Assembly (NCBI RefSeq): GCF_003228315.1
Contig: NZ_CP029693.1
Span: 186,001 to 250,000 of the forward strand
Direction: 5' to 3'
Source of the DNA: Pseudomonas putida
GTDB lineage: Bacteria > Pseudomonadota > Gammaproteobacteria > Pseudomonadales > Pseudomonadaceae
Length of the DNA: 64,000 nt
The first letter of the stretch is position 1, and the number at the start of each line of letters is the position of its first letter. This document shows positions 41,762-50,468 of this stretch, in pieces. The notes under the pieces were generated by a model. The model had not been told where the DNA came from. It did not search any database and worked only from the letters and a program-made list of their open reading frames with translations. The translations under genes and the position numbers were made by a program.

Positions 41762-43105
41762 TCAGCTCATTTTCAGCCACAGCGACACACACAACCCGCT
41801 GCGTGCCTGTTCATCGCTAAAGCCCAGTTGAACCCGCGCCCCGGTGCGCTCGACGATGGCCTTGACGATCGACAGTCCCAACCCGGAGCCGGACTCCTGC
41901 GTACCGAGGCTGCGATAGAACGGGTCGAACACCCGCAACTGCTCCGCCGTGGCAATACCCGGCCCGGTGTCCCTGATCTGCAGCAGCGCCTCGTCCTTGT
42001 CCCTGACCAGCGAAAGGTCCACCCGTCCATGGACCGGGGTGTAGCGGATGGCGTTGTCCACCAGGTTTTTCACCACGGCCGTCAGGTCGATTTCACTGAT
42101 CAAGACCTGCAAGTCCTCCGTGGAGTCGACACCGATGTCCAGGTGCTTGATCTCCGCCAGTGGCAGCAGGTCCTCCAGCACACGACGATAAACACCGAGC
42201 ACCGAGACCTTCGATACCGCCCGATTTGCCGCCGATTGCGCCCCGGCCAGGGACAGCAACTGGTCAATCAGGTTACGCCCGCGATCGATGCCACGGCGCA
42301 GTTGCACCAGGCGCTCGCGGGCAACGGGTGACATGTCGGCGGCGGCCAGGCGCTCGGCTTGCAGGGACAGGGCGGTCAGTGGTGAGCGCAGTTCATGGGC
42401 GGCGTCGGCGACGAAGCGGCGCTGGCTTTCCATGGACTGGGCCACGCGCTCGAGCAGGCGGTTGATGGCGACTACGAACGGACGGATCTCCACCGGCAGG
42501 TGCTGTTCGTCGACCGGGTGCAGCTCCTGTTGGTCGCGGCGATCGATTTCAGAAGACAGCGTGGCGATCGGACGGAACAGTTTGCGCACCAGATCGCTGA
42601 CCACCAGCAGCAGCACCGGCAGCAGAATCAGGAACGGCAGCACGCTGCGCAGGGCGCTGGTCCGGGCATCCCTGTCGCGGGCGCCGGTTTCCTGGGCGAC
42701 AGCAATGCGCTGCCCTTGAGCCGTGGTCTTGACCAAAACGCGAAAGGCTTCGCCGGCAATCGGCACGGTGGACAGGCCGTCGGCCAGGGTGGTGGGGAAG
42801 GGCAGAGGTGTGCCGGCGTCATCGTTGCCCTTGGCTTTGCTGCCATCGGCCAGGTACTGAAGAATGATCCGTGATTCGTCATCGTCTTCGGCGGCACTGT
42901 CCGGATAGGTGAGGGTCATCTGTTGGCGATCGAACAACTCGGCCATTTGCCGCAGGGTGTCATCCTGCATGTCGTGCGCCTCATCAAAGGCCGACACGTA
43001 GGCGAACACCCCGGCTACCACCGCGACGATCAGGATCGCCAGCGACAGCGCCACCGACAACCGAAGCTGGACCGACTCGCTCAGGCGCTTTTTGAAACCA
43101 TCCAT
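41762..43105 (-). CDS. Sensor histidine kinase (QseC/PmrB type)
   Basis: A 447-residue inner-membrane kinase. TM1 LSVALSLAILIVAVVAGVFA, a periplasmic sensor of about 125 residues, TM2 VLPFLILLPVLLLVVS, a HAMP-like linker, the HisKA box FVADAAHELRSPLTALSL with the phospho-accepting His, and the HATPase with N-box NLVDNAIRYTP, G1 DTGPGIA and G2 GSGLGLSIV. It overlaps the response regulator gene upstream by 25 bases, so it is translated from the same mRNA. Signal unknown; QseC/TctE-like by layout. Confidence 0.92.
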   Translation of the reverse strand: MDGFKKRLSESVQLRLSVALSLAILIVAVVAGVFAYVSAFDEAHDMQDDTLRQMAELFDRQQMTLTYPDSAAEDDDESRIILQYLADGSKAKGNDDAGTPLPFPTTLADGLSTVPIAGEAFRVLVKTTAQGQRIAVAQETGARDRDARTSALRSVLPFLILLPVLLLVVSDLVRKLFRPIATLSSEIDRRDQQELHPVDEQHLPVEIRPFVVAINRLLERVAQSMESQRRFVADAAHELRSPLTALSLQAERLAAADMSPVARERLVQLRRGIDRGRNLIDQLLSLAGAQSAANRAVSKVSVLGVYRRVLEDLLPLAEIKHLDIGVDSTEDLQVLISEIDLTAVVKNLVDNAIRYTPVHGRVDLSLVRDKDEALLQIRDTGPGIATAEQLRVFDPFYRSLGTQESGSGLGLSIVKAIVERTGARVQLGFSDEQARSGLCVSLWLKMS

Positions 43106-43746
43106 CCCATACCCCTGACGTTCTTGATCACATGGCTACCCAGCTTGCGACGCAGCCCGTGAATCAGGAACTCCACCGCGTTGCTTTCCACTTCATTGCC
43201 CCAGCCATAGAGCCGGTCTTCGAGTTCGCTGCGCGAAAGAATCGCCCCCGGCCGGATCAGCAGTGCCTGCAGCAGGGCGAACTCGCGGTGGGAGAGTAGA
43301 ACACCGGGGTGCTCGTCGGTGCTGGCTTCCTTGGACAGCAAGTCCAGCGAGACGATGCCGTTGTCCAGCCGCGACTGCGCTCTGCCGCCGTGGCGGCGCA
43401 GGACGGCGCGGATGCGCGCGAGCAATTCCACGGTCTCGAAGGGTTTGAGCAGGAAATCGTCGGCGCCCCCGTCCAGCCCGCGCAGGCGATCGTCGAGGGT
43501 GTCCCGGGCGGTGATGATGAGCAAGGGGACGGGGTTGTTCGCGCCGCGAATGCTGTCGAGCACTTCCAGCCCGTCCTTGCCGGGCAAGCCCAGGTCCAGC
43601 AGCACCAGGTCGTAGTGCTGCGCCTGCAAGGCGGCCAGGGCCAGGAGGCCGTTCTTGATCCAGTCGGTGGCGTAGCTCGCATCCTTGAGGGCACCCTCGA
43701 GCGCTTCGCCGATCATCGGGTCGTCTTCGACCAGCAGTATCCGCAT
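43081..43746 (-). CDS. OmpR-type response regulator (QseB/PmrA type)
   Basis: A 221-residue regulator: receiver domain MRILLVEDDPMIGEALEGAL with acceptor Asp in YDLVLLDLGLPGKDG, the conserved Lys in LLKPFETVEL, and a C-terminal winged helix (LSHREFALLQALLIRPGAIL, NAVEFLIHGLRRKLG). ATG 43746 with GGAGAAGGAC just upstream; the longer frame from 43761 has no support. The ribosome binding site starts directly after the T-run of a strong intrinsic terminator, which leaves no space for a normal promoter between them. Confidence 0.92.
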   Translation of the reverse strand: MRILLVEDDPMIGEALEGALKDASYATDWIKNGLLALAALQAQHYDLVLLDLGLPGKDGLEVLDSIRGANNPVPLLIITARDTLDDRLRGLDGGADDFLLKPFETVELLARIRAVLRRHGGRAQSRLDNGIVSLDLLSKEASTDEHPGVLLSHREFALLQALLIRPGAILSRSELEDRLYGWGNEVESNAVEFLIHGLRRKLGSHVIKNVRGMGWMVSKSA

Positions 43747-43758
43747 GTCCTTCTCCGG

Positions 43759-43821
43759 CAAAAAAAACTGTGGTGAGTATCGCTGCTCATTGAAGATCGA
43801 GCAGCTGTACTCACCACAGTT
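43759..43821 (-). terminator. Strong intrinsic terminator/attenuator immediately 5' of the response regulator
   Basis: Reading the minus strand: AACTGTGGTGAGTA (complement of 43808-43821), an inner stem GAGCAGC/GCTGCTC, and TACTCACCACAGTT (43766-43779), followed by eight T. The stem has 14 plus 7 pairs with a 2-base internal mismatch. It ends the lipoprotein gene transcript (43859-44296) and abuts the response regulator ribosome binding site. Confidence 0.9.
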
Positions 43822-43858
43822 TACGCGTCGCTTGTTCTAACCATGCACTGGCGGCAGG

Positions 43859-44296
43859 TTACGCCTTGCCTTTCATCGAGTCGAAGGCCTTCAACAGGTC
43901 ATCCATGGCGGCCTTGCAGTCGGCCTGGACCGGGCTGCCTTTGCGCAGGGCGGACAGGGCATGGTCGATGGCCTTGTCCACCACATGCCAGTCGGCGGCG
44001 GCACGGGGCTTGATGCCGGCTTCGGCTTCGTCCCAGGAGGTTTCCAGGTCCTTGATCCGGGTTTTGGCGCCCGCCAGGTCATTCTTGTCGACGAGGCCGG
44101 CGACGTCGACAGCGATATTGCGGAACTCGGACAGATCGCCCAGCTTCGATCCCGCGACGTTCTGGCTGGCGGCAGCGCCCGAACCTGCTGCGGCATTGGG
44201 TTTGTCCGCAGGTTTCGAGCAGCCGGCGGCGATGCTCAGCAGGGCGATGGAGGTGACGATGGCGACGTGACGCAGGGTGTTCTGGAAGAAACGCAT
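43859..44296 (-). CDS. Small lipoprotein of unknown function
   Basis: A 145-residue predicted lipoprotein: signal helix [16 protein letters not shown] with lipobox, then a Gly/Ala linker and a helical domain ([70 protein letters not shown]). The ATG at 44296 with AGGGAA upstream is chosen over the long frame to 44419. It sits between a DUF347-type membrane protein and a two-component system on the same strand; a histidine-kinase accessory role is possible but not shown. Confidence 0.75.
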   Translation of the reverse strand: MRFFQNTLRHVAIVTSIALLSIAAGCSKPADKPNAAAGSGAAASQNVAGSKLGDLSEFRNIAVDVAGLVDKNDLAGAKTRIKDLETSWDEAEAGIKPRAAADWHVVDKAIDHALSALRKGSPVQADCKAAMDDLLKAFDSMKGKA

Positions 44297-44336
44297 GGTG
44301 ATGGATTCCCTGAAAATAGAGTTATTGAGCCAAGAG

Positions 44337-45101
44337 TTACTGTGGGAGCTGTTTGCGGTTGCCGACGCTGATCTGCGCCACGGTGACCAGGATGACGATG
44401 ACGCACAGGAACAGCGCACTGGTCCAGGTCGCGCCCATGCCGAGCCCGCCGTAGGTCTTGGATTGGGTCAGCAGATCGCCGAGGGAGGCACCGAAAGGCC
44501 GGGTGAGGATGTAGGCGATCCAGAAGGTCAGCACCACGTTGGCACCCAGGCGCCAGGCGATCAGGGTCACGGCAAGCAAGGCGGCGAAAATCACCGCGCC
44601 CAGGCTGAAGCCCAGACCCAGGGCTTCAGTGGCCAGATCGCCTGCCGCCGTGCCCAGGGCGAAGGTGCAAAGCACGGTGGCCCAATAGAACAGCTCGCGC
44701 CGGGGCGTGTTGATCTCGCGGATGGAAAGGTTGTGTTCGATGCGGTACCAGACCAGGAAATTGACCACCAGCAACACCGAAAACACTGCCGTGCTGGTGT
44801 AGAGGCTGACGTCCAGTACGTCGGTGAGAATGTCGGTGATCTGCGTGCCGACGATGCTCACCAGCACCACCGTGAGCCAGTATATCCAGGGGGTGTAGGC
44901 CCGCGAGCGCAGTTGCATGATCAGGGCGATCGCCAGCAGCACGGCCATGGCGACACTGGTCCCGCCAAGCCCGAGCCCGGCGTCGACCGCGAGAAAGTCC
45001 GCACCGGTTTCACCGACGGTGGTGGACATGATCTTGATCACCCAGAAGGACAACGTCACTTCGGGCACTTTATTGAGCCATCCGGCTATGGTCGGGTTCA
45101 T
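44337..45101 (-). CDS. DUF347-type integral membrane protein (COG4705)
   Basis: A 254-residue protein with about eight membrane helices in internal repeats; each repeat carries the [23 protein letters not shown] motif (also [19 protein letters not shown] near the C-terminus), which defines DUF347. N-terminus [20 protein letters not shown]. Members are uncharacterised transporters or membrane sensors often found beside two-component systems. Start 45101 has GGAACTCGAC upstream. It is 40 bases before the lipoprotein gene and probably cotranscribed. Confidence 0.85.
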   Translation of the reverse strand: MNPTIAGWLNKVPEVTLSFWVIKIMSTTVGETGADFLAVDAGLGLGGTSVAMAVLLAIALIMQLRSRAYTPWIYWLTVVLVSIVGTQITDILTDVLDVSLYTSTAVFSVLLVVNFLVWYRIEHNLSIREINTPRRELFYWATVLCTFALGTAAGDLATEALGLGFSLGAVIFAALLAVTLIAWRLGANVVLTFWIAYILTRPFGASLGDLLTQSKTYGGLGMGATWTSALFLCVIVILVTVAQISVGNRKQLPQ

Positions 45102-45490
45102 GTCGGTCGAGTTCCTTTGGCAGCGCGGTTATGTGCGCAATGCAAAGGCTACGGACCGAAACTTAGCTCAGACTGAGGCCGGGAAAATGCAGGGAGATTC
45201 GATGCGGCACCGATCAGGTATGCACCAGTGCGATGGTGAACGAGACCACGATCATGCAGGCGAAAGCGAAATTGAGATTCATGAAGTTATCGTCCAGAAC
45301 AGTTTTGATGGCGCCATTCTGAACAGGGGCAGGGCAAATAAAAAATTCCGCTGCTTGATTTGAAAGATCGAAAGAAATGATACCTGGCGCTCTTTTCCAG
45401 CCATGGCGGTTTGTGTTTGGCATGGGCTTTGGCTAACCTCGGCACAAACACGCAGTTACATGCATAAACAGGCATAAAACGGGCGCAACC
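45102..45490. other. Intergenic region upstream of the DeoR gene
   Basis: Apart from the possible small peptide at 45214-45282, it holds an inverted repeat GTTTGTG / CACAAAC (45409-45415 and 45443-45449) and a direct repeat GCATAAA near 45463-45477, just before the DeoR start. These are plausible autoregulatory sites. No promoter or other gene is clear. Confidence 0.5.
45214..45282 (-). CDS. Possible 22-residue membrane peptide
   Basis: A short ORF MNLNFAFACMIVVSFTIAL and three more residues, all one hydrophobic helix with a GC3-rich codon pattern unlike the AT-rich flank. The Shine-Dalgarno (GGACGA) is weak and there is no linked gene. Tentative. Confidence 0.3.
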   Translation of the reverse strand: MNLNFAFACMIVVSFTIALVHT

Positions 45491-46279
45491 ATGCACGACC
45501 AGCATTCCCCGGCGGAGCTACCTCATCTGCGCCGGCAGAAAATCCTCTTGATCCTCGAACGCGACGGCAAGGTCATGGCCTCCGAGTTGAGCCAGCACTT
45601 CGCCGTGTCCGAAGACACCATTCGCCGCGACCTCTCGGAGCTGGCCACTGCCGGCCTGGTGCAACGGGTGCACGGCGGGGCACTGCCCAGGCCCAAGGAC
45701 ACCGGCAAGGACTACTTCACCCGCATCAGCGAAACCGACGAGGTGAAGACCCGATTGGCGCAGCTGGCGGCCGGCTGGGTGGAGAACGGCCAGACCGTGA
45801 TGTTCGACTCCGGCACCACCACATTGCAGATTGCGCGTTCGTTGCCGTCGGACATTTGCATCACGGCGGTCACGGCTTCGCCAATGACCGCGATCACCTT
45901 GTCCGAATACAAAGGCATCAAGGTGATCCTGGCGGGCGGGCAACTGAATCCGGCGACCCAGTCCGCTGGCGGTCATGAAACCCTGCGCCTGCTCGAAGGC
46001 ATCAAGGCCGATCTGCTGTTCACCGGGGTCTGCGCGATCCACCCGCAAGTCGGCATCAGTTCCCTGCACTTTGACGAAGTGCCGGTCAAACAGGCGATGC
46101 TCGACAGCGCGTCCCGGGTGATAGCGGTGACCACCGCGGACAAGCTGGGCGCGGTGGAGCCGTTCGTGGTCGCGCCCTGTTCGCGATTGCATGCGCTGAT
46201 CACCGAACGGCACGTGGCGTCGGGCAATATCGAGGACTACCGTGCGCAGGGGATCGAGGTGGTGCAGATCGATATCTGA
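45491..46279 (+). CDS. DeoR family transcriptional regulator
   Basis: A 262-residue repressor. The DeoR HTH reads RRQKILLILERDGKVMASEL, SEDTIRRDLSELATAGLVQR then VHGGALP, and the DeoRC sensor domain has VMFDSGTTTLQIARSL, LAGGQLNPATQSAGG and VSTADKLG-like VTTADKLGAV, which bind a sugar phosphate. It is not beside a sugar operon; the next gene is the minus-strand GH16 of the exopolysaccharide operon (convergent, REPIN between). Confidence 0.9.
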   Translation: MHDQHSPAELPHLRRQKILLILERDGKVMASELSQHFAVSEDTIRRDLSELATAGLVQRVHGGALPRPKDTGKDYFTRISETDEVKTRLAQLAAGWVENGQTVMFDSGTTTLQIARSLPSDICITAVTASPMTAITLSEYKGIKVILAGGQLNPATQSAGGHETLRLLEGIKADLLFTGVCAIHPQVGISSLHFDEVPVKQAMLDSASRVIAVTTADKLGAVEPFVVAPCSRLHALITERHVASGNIEDYRAQGIEVVQIDI

Positions 46280-46295
46280 GGCAAAAAAAATCCCC

Positions 46296-46398
46296 CTGTA
46301 GGAGCGAGCATGCTCGCGATGCACCCGAGGACACCGCGGGGTATCAGTTGACCCGCGTTATCGTTGACGTGCATCGCGTGCATGCTCGCTCCTACAGG
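46296..46398. repeat. REPIN between the DeoR and GH16 genes
   Basis: Arms CTGTAGGAGCGAGCATGCTC and TGCATGCTCGCTCCTACAGG around a body with TATCGTTGACG. It is the only REPIN in the right two thirds of the window and lies at the 3' boundary of the exopolysaccharide operon. Confidence 0.92.
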
Positions 46399-46426
46399 GG
46401 GTTGGCGTCGATCACAGGCGACATCG

Positions 46427-47902
46427 TTATTTGCCCCGCCGCCAGACCTTGACGTAATCGATACTGAACGTCGACGGCAGGTCGGCATCGTCGACCACGC
46501 CGAACCAGTCCCACATGGCTTCGCTGTCGAAGACGATCTGCATCGGGAAGAACCAGTGGCTGTTCTTCGCCTCCCTGACCAGCACGCCGTCGACATACCA
46601 GCGCAAGGTGTCGGGCTGCCAGTCAAGGCCATAGACGTGAAAGTTGTCGGCAAACCGCCAGGGGCTGATCCAGCTGCTGCCTTCGGCCAGGTGCGCGGTG
46701 CTGGTGGGGGTCGCCCAGACATGGGCGTTCATGTTGTACATCCGGTCGAATTTGGCATCTTTGGTTTTCCCGCCGATTTCGAAAACATCGATTTCCGTGG
46801 CGTTGTCCGCAAGCCCGGTCCAGGCCAGCCAGAACGCGCTGGACCCCGCCGAATTCATCGGCCTGGCCCGTGCCTCGTAGTAACCGTAGCTGCCGCGTTC
46901 AATGGTGCGGACCATGGCGCTGCTGTAGTCCTTGTAGCCCAGGCGCACGTATTTGTCGGGCAGGGTTTGCTTGCGAAAGACGATGTTCAGGTAGCCGTCG
47001 CTGACACTGGCGTTCTCGGGCAGGAACAGGGCCGGTTTGCGCCCCAGCGAATCGGTGCCGGTGGCGTCGTTTACATGCCAGCGTCCGGGGTCGAGGGTGT
47101 TGCCGTTGAAGTCGTCGCTCAAGCGCGAATCCAGTTGCCATTGGCCGGCATTGGCCTGATCGGACAGCGGAAGGTCGGGATTGGTCCGTTGTGGCAGTGG
47201 GCCGAGGGGACCTGTACGGGTCCAGGCATTGGCTTGCGACGGGATGGTGACCTTCCATTTTTGCGCCAGATATTCGAATGCCGCCTGACGCTCGGCCTGG
47301 GTGGCAAAGGGGCGGTCGTACACCAGCACTTCGGCGATATCGCCGCGCAGGATTTCCGACGTCCCCACCACGTTGCGGCCCACGGCGAGCGGGCCGATCG
47401 GCACGTCGCCGGCTTCAAGGAAGGCCAGGGCCGGCTCGTAGGCAGTGGTCTGTTGCACGCTGATGCCGAAGTTCGGCGCCACGTTGTCGTTATCGGCCAG
47501 TTGCGGGCGTGAGCTGAACAGGCGTTGCCAGGCCTTGCCACCGGCCTGTTCCGGCAGTCGCCGCGACACGACCAGCAACGTCACCGGCCCTTTGGCGCTG
47601 CGCAGGGCCTTGGCACTGAACGCCGCGGTGCCATTCAAACGCACCACACCATGGCCGTTAATGGCAGCACTCACGTATTCGGGCAAAGCACCTGGCGCGG
47701 CATTGTCCGCATTGACGTCATTGCCGTGGCCTGACTTGTCCAGCCAGCTCAGCACACGTCCCTGTTGATTGAGGCTGAGGTTCGAGGCGTCCGCCCCGTC
47801 GAGCCACAGCACCAGGCCCTCGGCGGGTGGTCGCGAGGTTGCGGCGGACACCTCGAACATCATGCACATCAGAAAGAAACCCAGTAGACATTCCCTGATC
47901 AT
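46427..47902 (-). CDS. Secreted GH16 family glycoside hydrolase with LamG-like N-domain
   Basis: A 491-residue exported enzyme. Signal peptide ending around FEVSAA; residues ~27-210 are a concanavalin-like (LamG) domain (GLVLWLDGADASNLSLN, GDIAEVLVYDRPF); residues ~245-490 are the GH16 catalytic jelly roll with the ExDxxE active site TEIDVFEIGG and WFFPMQIVFDSEAMWDW. GH16 enzymes cleave beta-1,3/1,4 glucans or galactans. Thirteen bases after galE on the same strand, it is the last gene of the exopolysaccharide operon and probably trims or releases that polymer. Confidence 0.88.
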   Translation of the reverse strand: MIRECLLGFFLMCMMFEVSAATSRPPAEGLVLWLDGADASNLSLNQQGRVLSWLDKSGHGNDVNADNAAPGALPEYVSAAINGHGVVRLNGTAAFSAKALRSAKGPVTLLVVSRRLPEQAGGKAWQRLFSSRPQLADNDNVAPNFGISVQQTTAYEPALAFLEAGDVPIGPLAVGRNVVGTSEILRGDIAEVLVYDRPFATQAERQAAFEYLAQKWKVTIPSQANAWTRTGPLGPLPQRTNPDLPLSDQANAGQWQLDSRLSDDFNGNTLDPGRWHVNDATGTDSLGRKPALFLPENASVSDGYLNIVFRKQTLPDKYVRLGYKDYSSAMVRTIERGSYGYYEARARPMNSAGSSAFWLAWTGLADNATEIDVFEIGGKTKDAKFDRMYNMNAHVWATPTSTAHLAEGSSWISPWRFADNFHVYGLDWQPDTLRWYVDGVLVREAKNSHWFFPMQIVFDSEAMWDWFGVVDDADLPSTFSIDYVKVWRRGK

Positions 47903-47915
47903 GGGCAGGCTCCAT

Positions 47916-48971
47916 TTATTTCATGGCCATCGCTAAAGGCACGGGTGGGCGGGATTGGTAACCAAAGGGATTGGCTGACTGCCAGCGCCAGGTATCGATG
48001 ATCATCTGCTCCAGATTGCGCTGTGCATGCCAGCCCAGGTCGCGCTCGGCCTTGCTCGGGTCGGCCCAGCACTGGGCGATGTCCCCGGCCCGGCGCGGGG
48101 CGAAGTGGTAGGGGATGCGGATGCCGGTCACGTCTTCGAAACTGTGGATGATCTGCAACACGCTGTAGCCGGTGCCGGTGCCGAGGTTCCAGATGTTGAT
48201 GCCCGGGCTGTATTGCAGCATCTGCAATGCCTTCAAATGCCCTTCGGCGACATCGACCACATGGATGTAGTCGCGCACACAGGTGCCATCGACGGTGGGG
48301 TAGTCGTTGCCGAACACCGTCAGTTCGGGCAGTCGGCCGATGGCGACTTGGGTCAGGCACGGCAGCAGGTTGTTCGGCAGGCCATGGGGGTCTTCGCCGA
48401 TCAATCCGCTTTCGTGGGCGCCGATGGGGTTGAAGTAGCGCAGCAGCGCGATGCTCCAGCGCGGTTCGGACTGCGCCAGATCCTGCAGCAGTTCTTCGAT
48501 CATCAGCTTGCTGCGGCCATAGGGATTAACCGGATGACCGGTGCCCAGGTCTTCGGCGATCGGTATCTGCGCAGGGTCGCCGTAGACCGTGGCCGAGGAA
48601 CTGAACACCAGTTTGAACACGTGTGCCCGGGCCATGGCCTGGCACAGGTTCAAGGTGCCGGCCACATTGTTGGCGTAGTACTCCAGCGGCTTGCGCACGC
48701 TTTCGGCGACGGATTTGAGGCTGGAGAAATGCATCACCGCGTCGATGTCGTAGGTCGCGAAAATTTCGTCGAGCAATGGCGTGTCGCGCACGTCGCCTTC
48801 GATGAAATCGACGCTGCTGTGAGTCAGTTGCTCAAGCCGGTGGATGGACTCCCTGCAGCTGTTGCACAGGTTATCGAGCACCACCACCGAGTGGCCGGCG
48901 TCCATCAGGGTCAATACGGTATGGGAGCCGATGTAGCCGGCCCCGCCAGTGATCAGCGTGGTTTTGCGCAT
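47916..48971 (-). CDS. galE: UDP-glucose 4-epimerase
   Basis: A 351-residue SDR epimerase that interconverts UDP-glucose and UDP-galactose. The NAD fingerprint TLITGGAGYIGSHTVLTLM, VVLDNLCNS, catalytic YGRSK in HPVNPYGRSKLM with SSATVYG, and the substrate-specific WNLGTGTGYSVLQ are all clear. ATG 48971 is taken (MRKTTLITGG) with AGGA 8 bases upstream; the frame is open to 49154. Supplies a galactose donor to the transferases upstream in the operon. Confidence 0.92.
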   Translation of the reverse strand: MRKTTLITGGAGYIGSHTVLTLMDAGHSVVVLDNLCNSCRESIHRLEQLTHSSVDFIEGDVRDTPLLDEIFATYDIDAVMHFSSLKSVAESVRKPLEYYANNVAGTLNLCQAMARAHVFKLVFSSSATVYGDPAQIPIAEDLGTGHPVNPYGRSKLMIEELLQDLAQSEPRWSIALLRYFNPIGAHESGLIGEDPHGLPNNLLPCLTQVAIGRLPELTVFGNDYPTVDGTCVRDYIHVVDVAEGHLKALQMLQYSPGINIWNLGTGTGYSVLQIIHSFEDVTGIRIPYHFAPRRAGDIAQCWADPSKAERDLGWHAQRNLEQMIIDTWRWQSANPFGYQSRPPVPLAMAMK

Positions 48972-49009
48972 GGTGGGCATCCTGTCACGAAGATTGCGGG
49001 GGAAAGAGA

Positions 49010-50428
49010 TCAGCGGGAGGTGAATACCGATTTGAATTCCTGTGGCCAGCGTGGGTGCAACAGGCTGTAGGCCAGGGCATAAGTCAGCGCACCGATGCCA
49101 ATGCTGCACGCCAGGTGTACATATCCGTGCACTTGCAGCCGAGGCATCAACCACAGCACTGCTGCGGTCATCACCAGCGAGGCCGCCACGCTGCGGTAGC
49201 TGGAGGCGAAAAACGCGTGCCAGTCATAACCGATGGCCGTCTTCAGCCCGCGAATCTGCAGCGGCGTGACCAGCACCATCCGCACCAGCAGCGACAGCGC
49301 GGCGGCCATCCCGCCATATAGCGGGCCCAGGGCGTAGACCAGCGCCAGGGCCAGCAGCGTGGTGCCCACTTCCGCCTTGAGGGTCAGGTGCGTGCGGTTG
49401 ACGGCCACCAGCGCGGTGGTGGCGTACATCGCGGTGTTGCCGATGGCGGCAGTGCAGGCCAGCACCTGGAGCATGGGGATCGCGTCCGCCCACTTGGCGC
49501 CGAAAATCAACAGGATGATGTCCTCGGCAGTGACGGCAATGCCGATGAACACCGGTGTCAGCAAAAAACCGCTGACCGCGGTCGAGTCGCAGATAAAACC
49601 GATCAGCCGCTCAGGTTCCGCTCTGCGCCGGGCGAACGCCGGCAGGGCGTAGCTCATCAGGCCGTTGTAGAACGCCGTGCGCGGCAGGTCGATGATGCGC
49701 ATCGCCAGGTTGAACATGCCCACCGCGTGGGTGCCGGCGGTGATGCCCAGCACCACATTGACTCCGCGCTGCAGGGTTTGCGAGCTCAGGGTGTTGATGG
49801 CCACCGGCAGGCCGGCCCTGAGCAATTCACGCAAGAACGGCAGGTCGATGATCCATGGGATCCGGCGACGGTCGCCGTTCATCAAGACGATGATGGACAC
49901 CAACTCCATGACCAGTGCCTGGGCAATCACCGCCCAGGCACCCAAACCCCAGAACGCGACGGCGATGCCGGCGACGCCGCCGAACACCTTGCCCAGCAGC
50001 GTGCGCGAAGCCAGCATCCGGAAATTGCTGCTGCGGCGCATTTGCGCGACATACACCCGCGCCATCATGGTGAACAGGATCTTCACCGAGGCCACCGCCG
50101 TCATCCATTGCAGGTTGGGGGAGTCCAGCCACAGCACCGCCACGCCGCTGATGAGCGCGATGGACGCGAGGCTCGCCAGTACCGCCGCCCAGAAGGCCGT
50201 GGCGATCTGCCGTTCGTCCAGGCGTTCGAGGCGCACCAAAGGATCTTCCAGCACCGAGGAATACAGGATGCCGATCACTTCGACGATGGCGATGATCACC
50301 GTACCCACGCCCAGTTCTTCCGGCGACAGCAGCCGCGCGTAGATGACGAAGGTGATCATCGACAGGAAGATCAGGCCGAATTTCTCGGTGAAGATCCAGG
50401 TCAATGTGACGAGGCGTTGATTGGCCAT
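49010..50428 (-). CDS. Exopolysaccharide repeat-unit flippase (Wzx/WzxC-like)
   Basis: A 472-residue multi-span membrane protein with about 12-14 helices of the MOP/polysaccharide-transport superfamily: N-terminal LTWIFTEKFGLIFLSMITFV, then IYARLLSPEELGVGTVIIAI and a C-terminal Polysacc_synt_C part. It should flip lipid-linked repeat units across the inner membrane for the Wzy polymerase encoded two genes upstream. ATG 50428 chosen; the frame is open to 50530. 38 bases before galE. Confidence 0.87.
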   Translation of the reverse strand: MANQRLVTLTWIFTEKFGLIFLSMITFVIYARLLSPEELGVGTVIIAIVEVIGILYSSVLEDPLVRLERLDERQIATAFWAAVLASLASIALISGVAVLWLDSPNLQWMTAVASVKILFTMMARVYVAQMRRSSNFRMLASRTLLGKVFGGVAGIAVAFWGLGAWAVIAQALVMELVSIIVLMNGDRRRIPWIIDLPFLRELLRAGLPVAINTLSSQTLQRGVNVVLGITAGTHAVGMFNLAMRIIDLPRTAFYNGLMSYALPAFARRRAEPERLIGFICDSTAVSGFLLTPVFIGIAVTAEDIILLIFGAKWADAIPMLQVLACTAAIGNTAMYATTALVAVNRTHLTLKAEVGTTLLALALVYALGPLYGGMAAALSLLVRMVLVTPLQIRGLKTAIGYDWHAFFASSYRSVAASLVMTAAVLWLMPRLQVHGYVHLACSIGIGALTYALAYSLLHPRWPQEFKSVFTSR

Positions 50429-50468
50429 GGGGTCATCCGGCGAGTCCTTCGGGAATGAAACGGTCGAA

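Noticed and set aside
45287..45505. 72-codon minus-strand frame before the DeoR gene
   Set aside because: Poor codon use, no ribosome binding site, and it covers the likely DeoR promoter.
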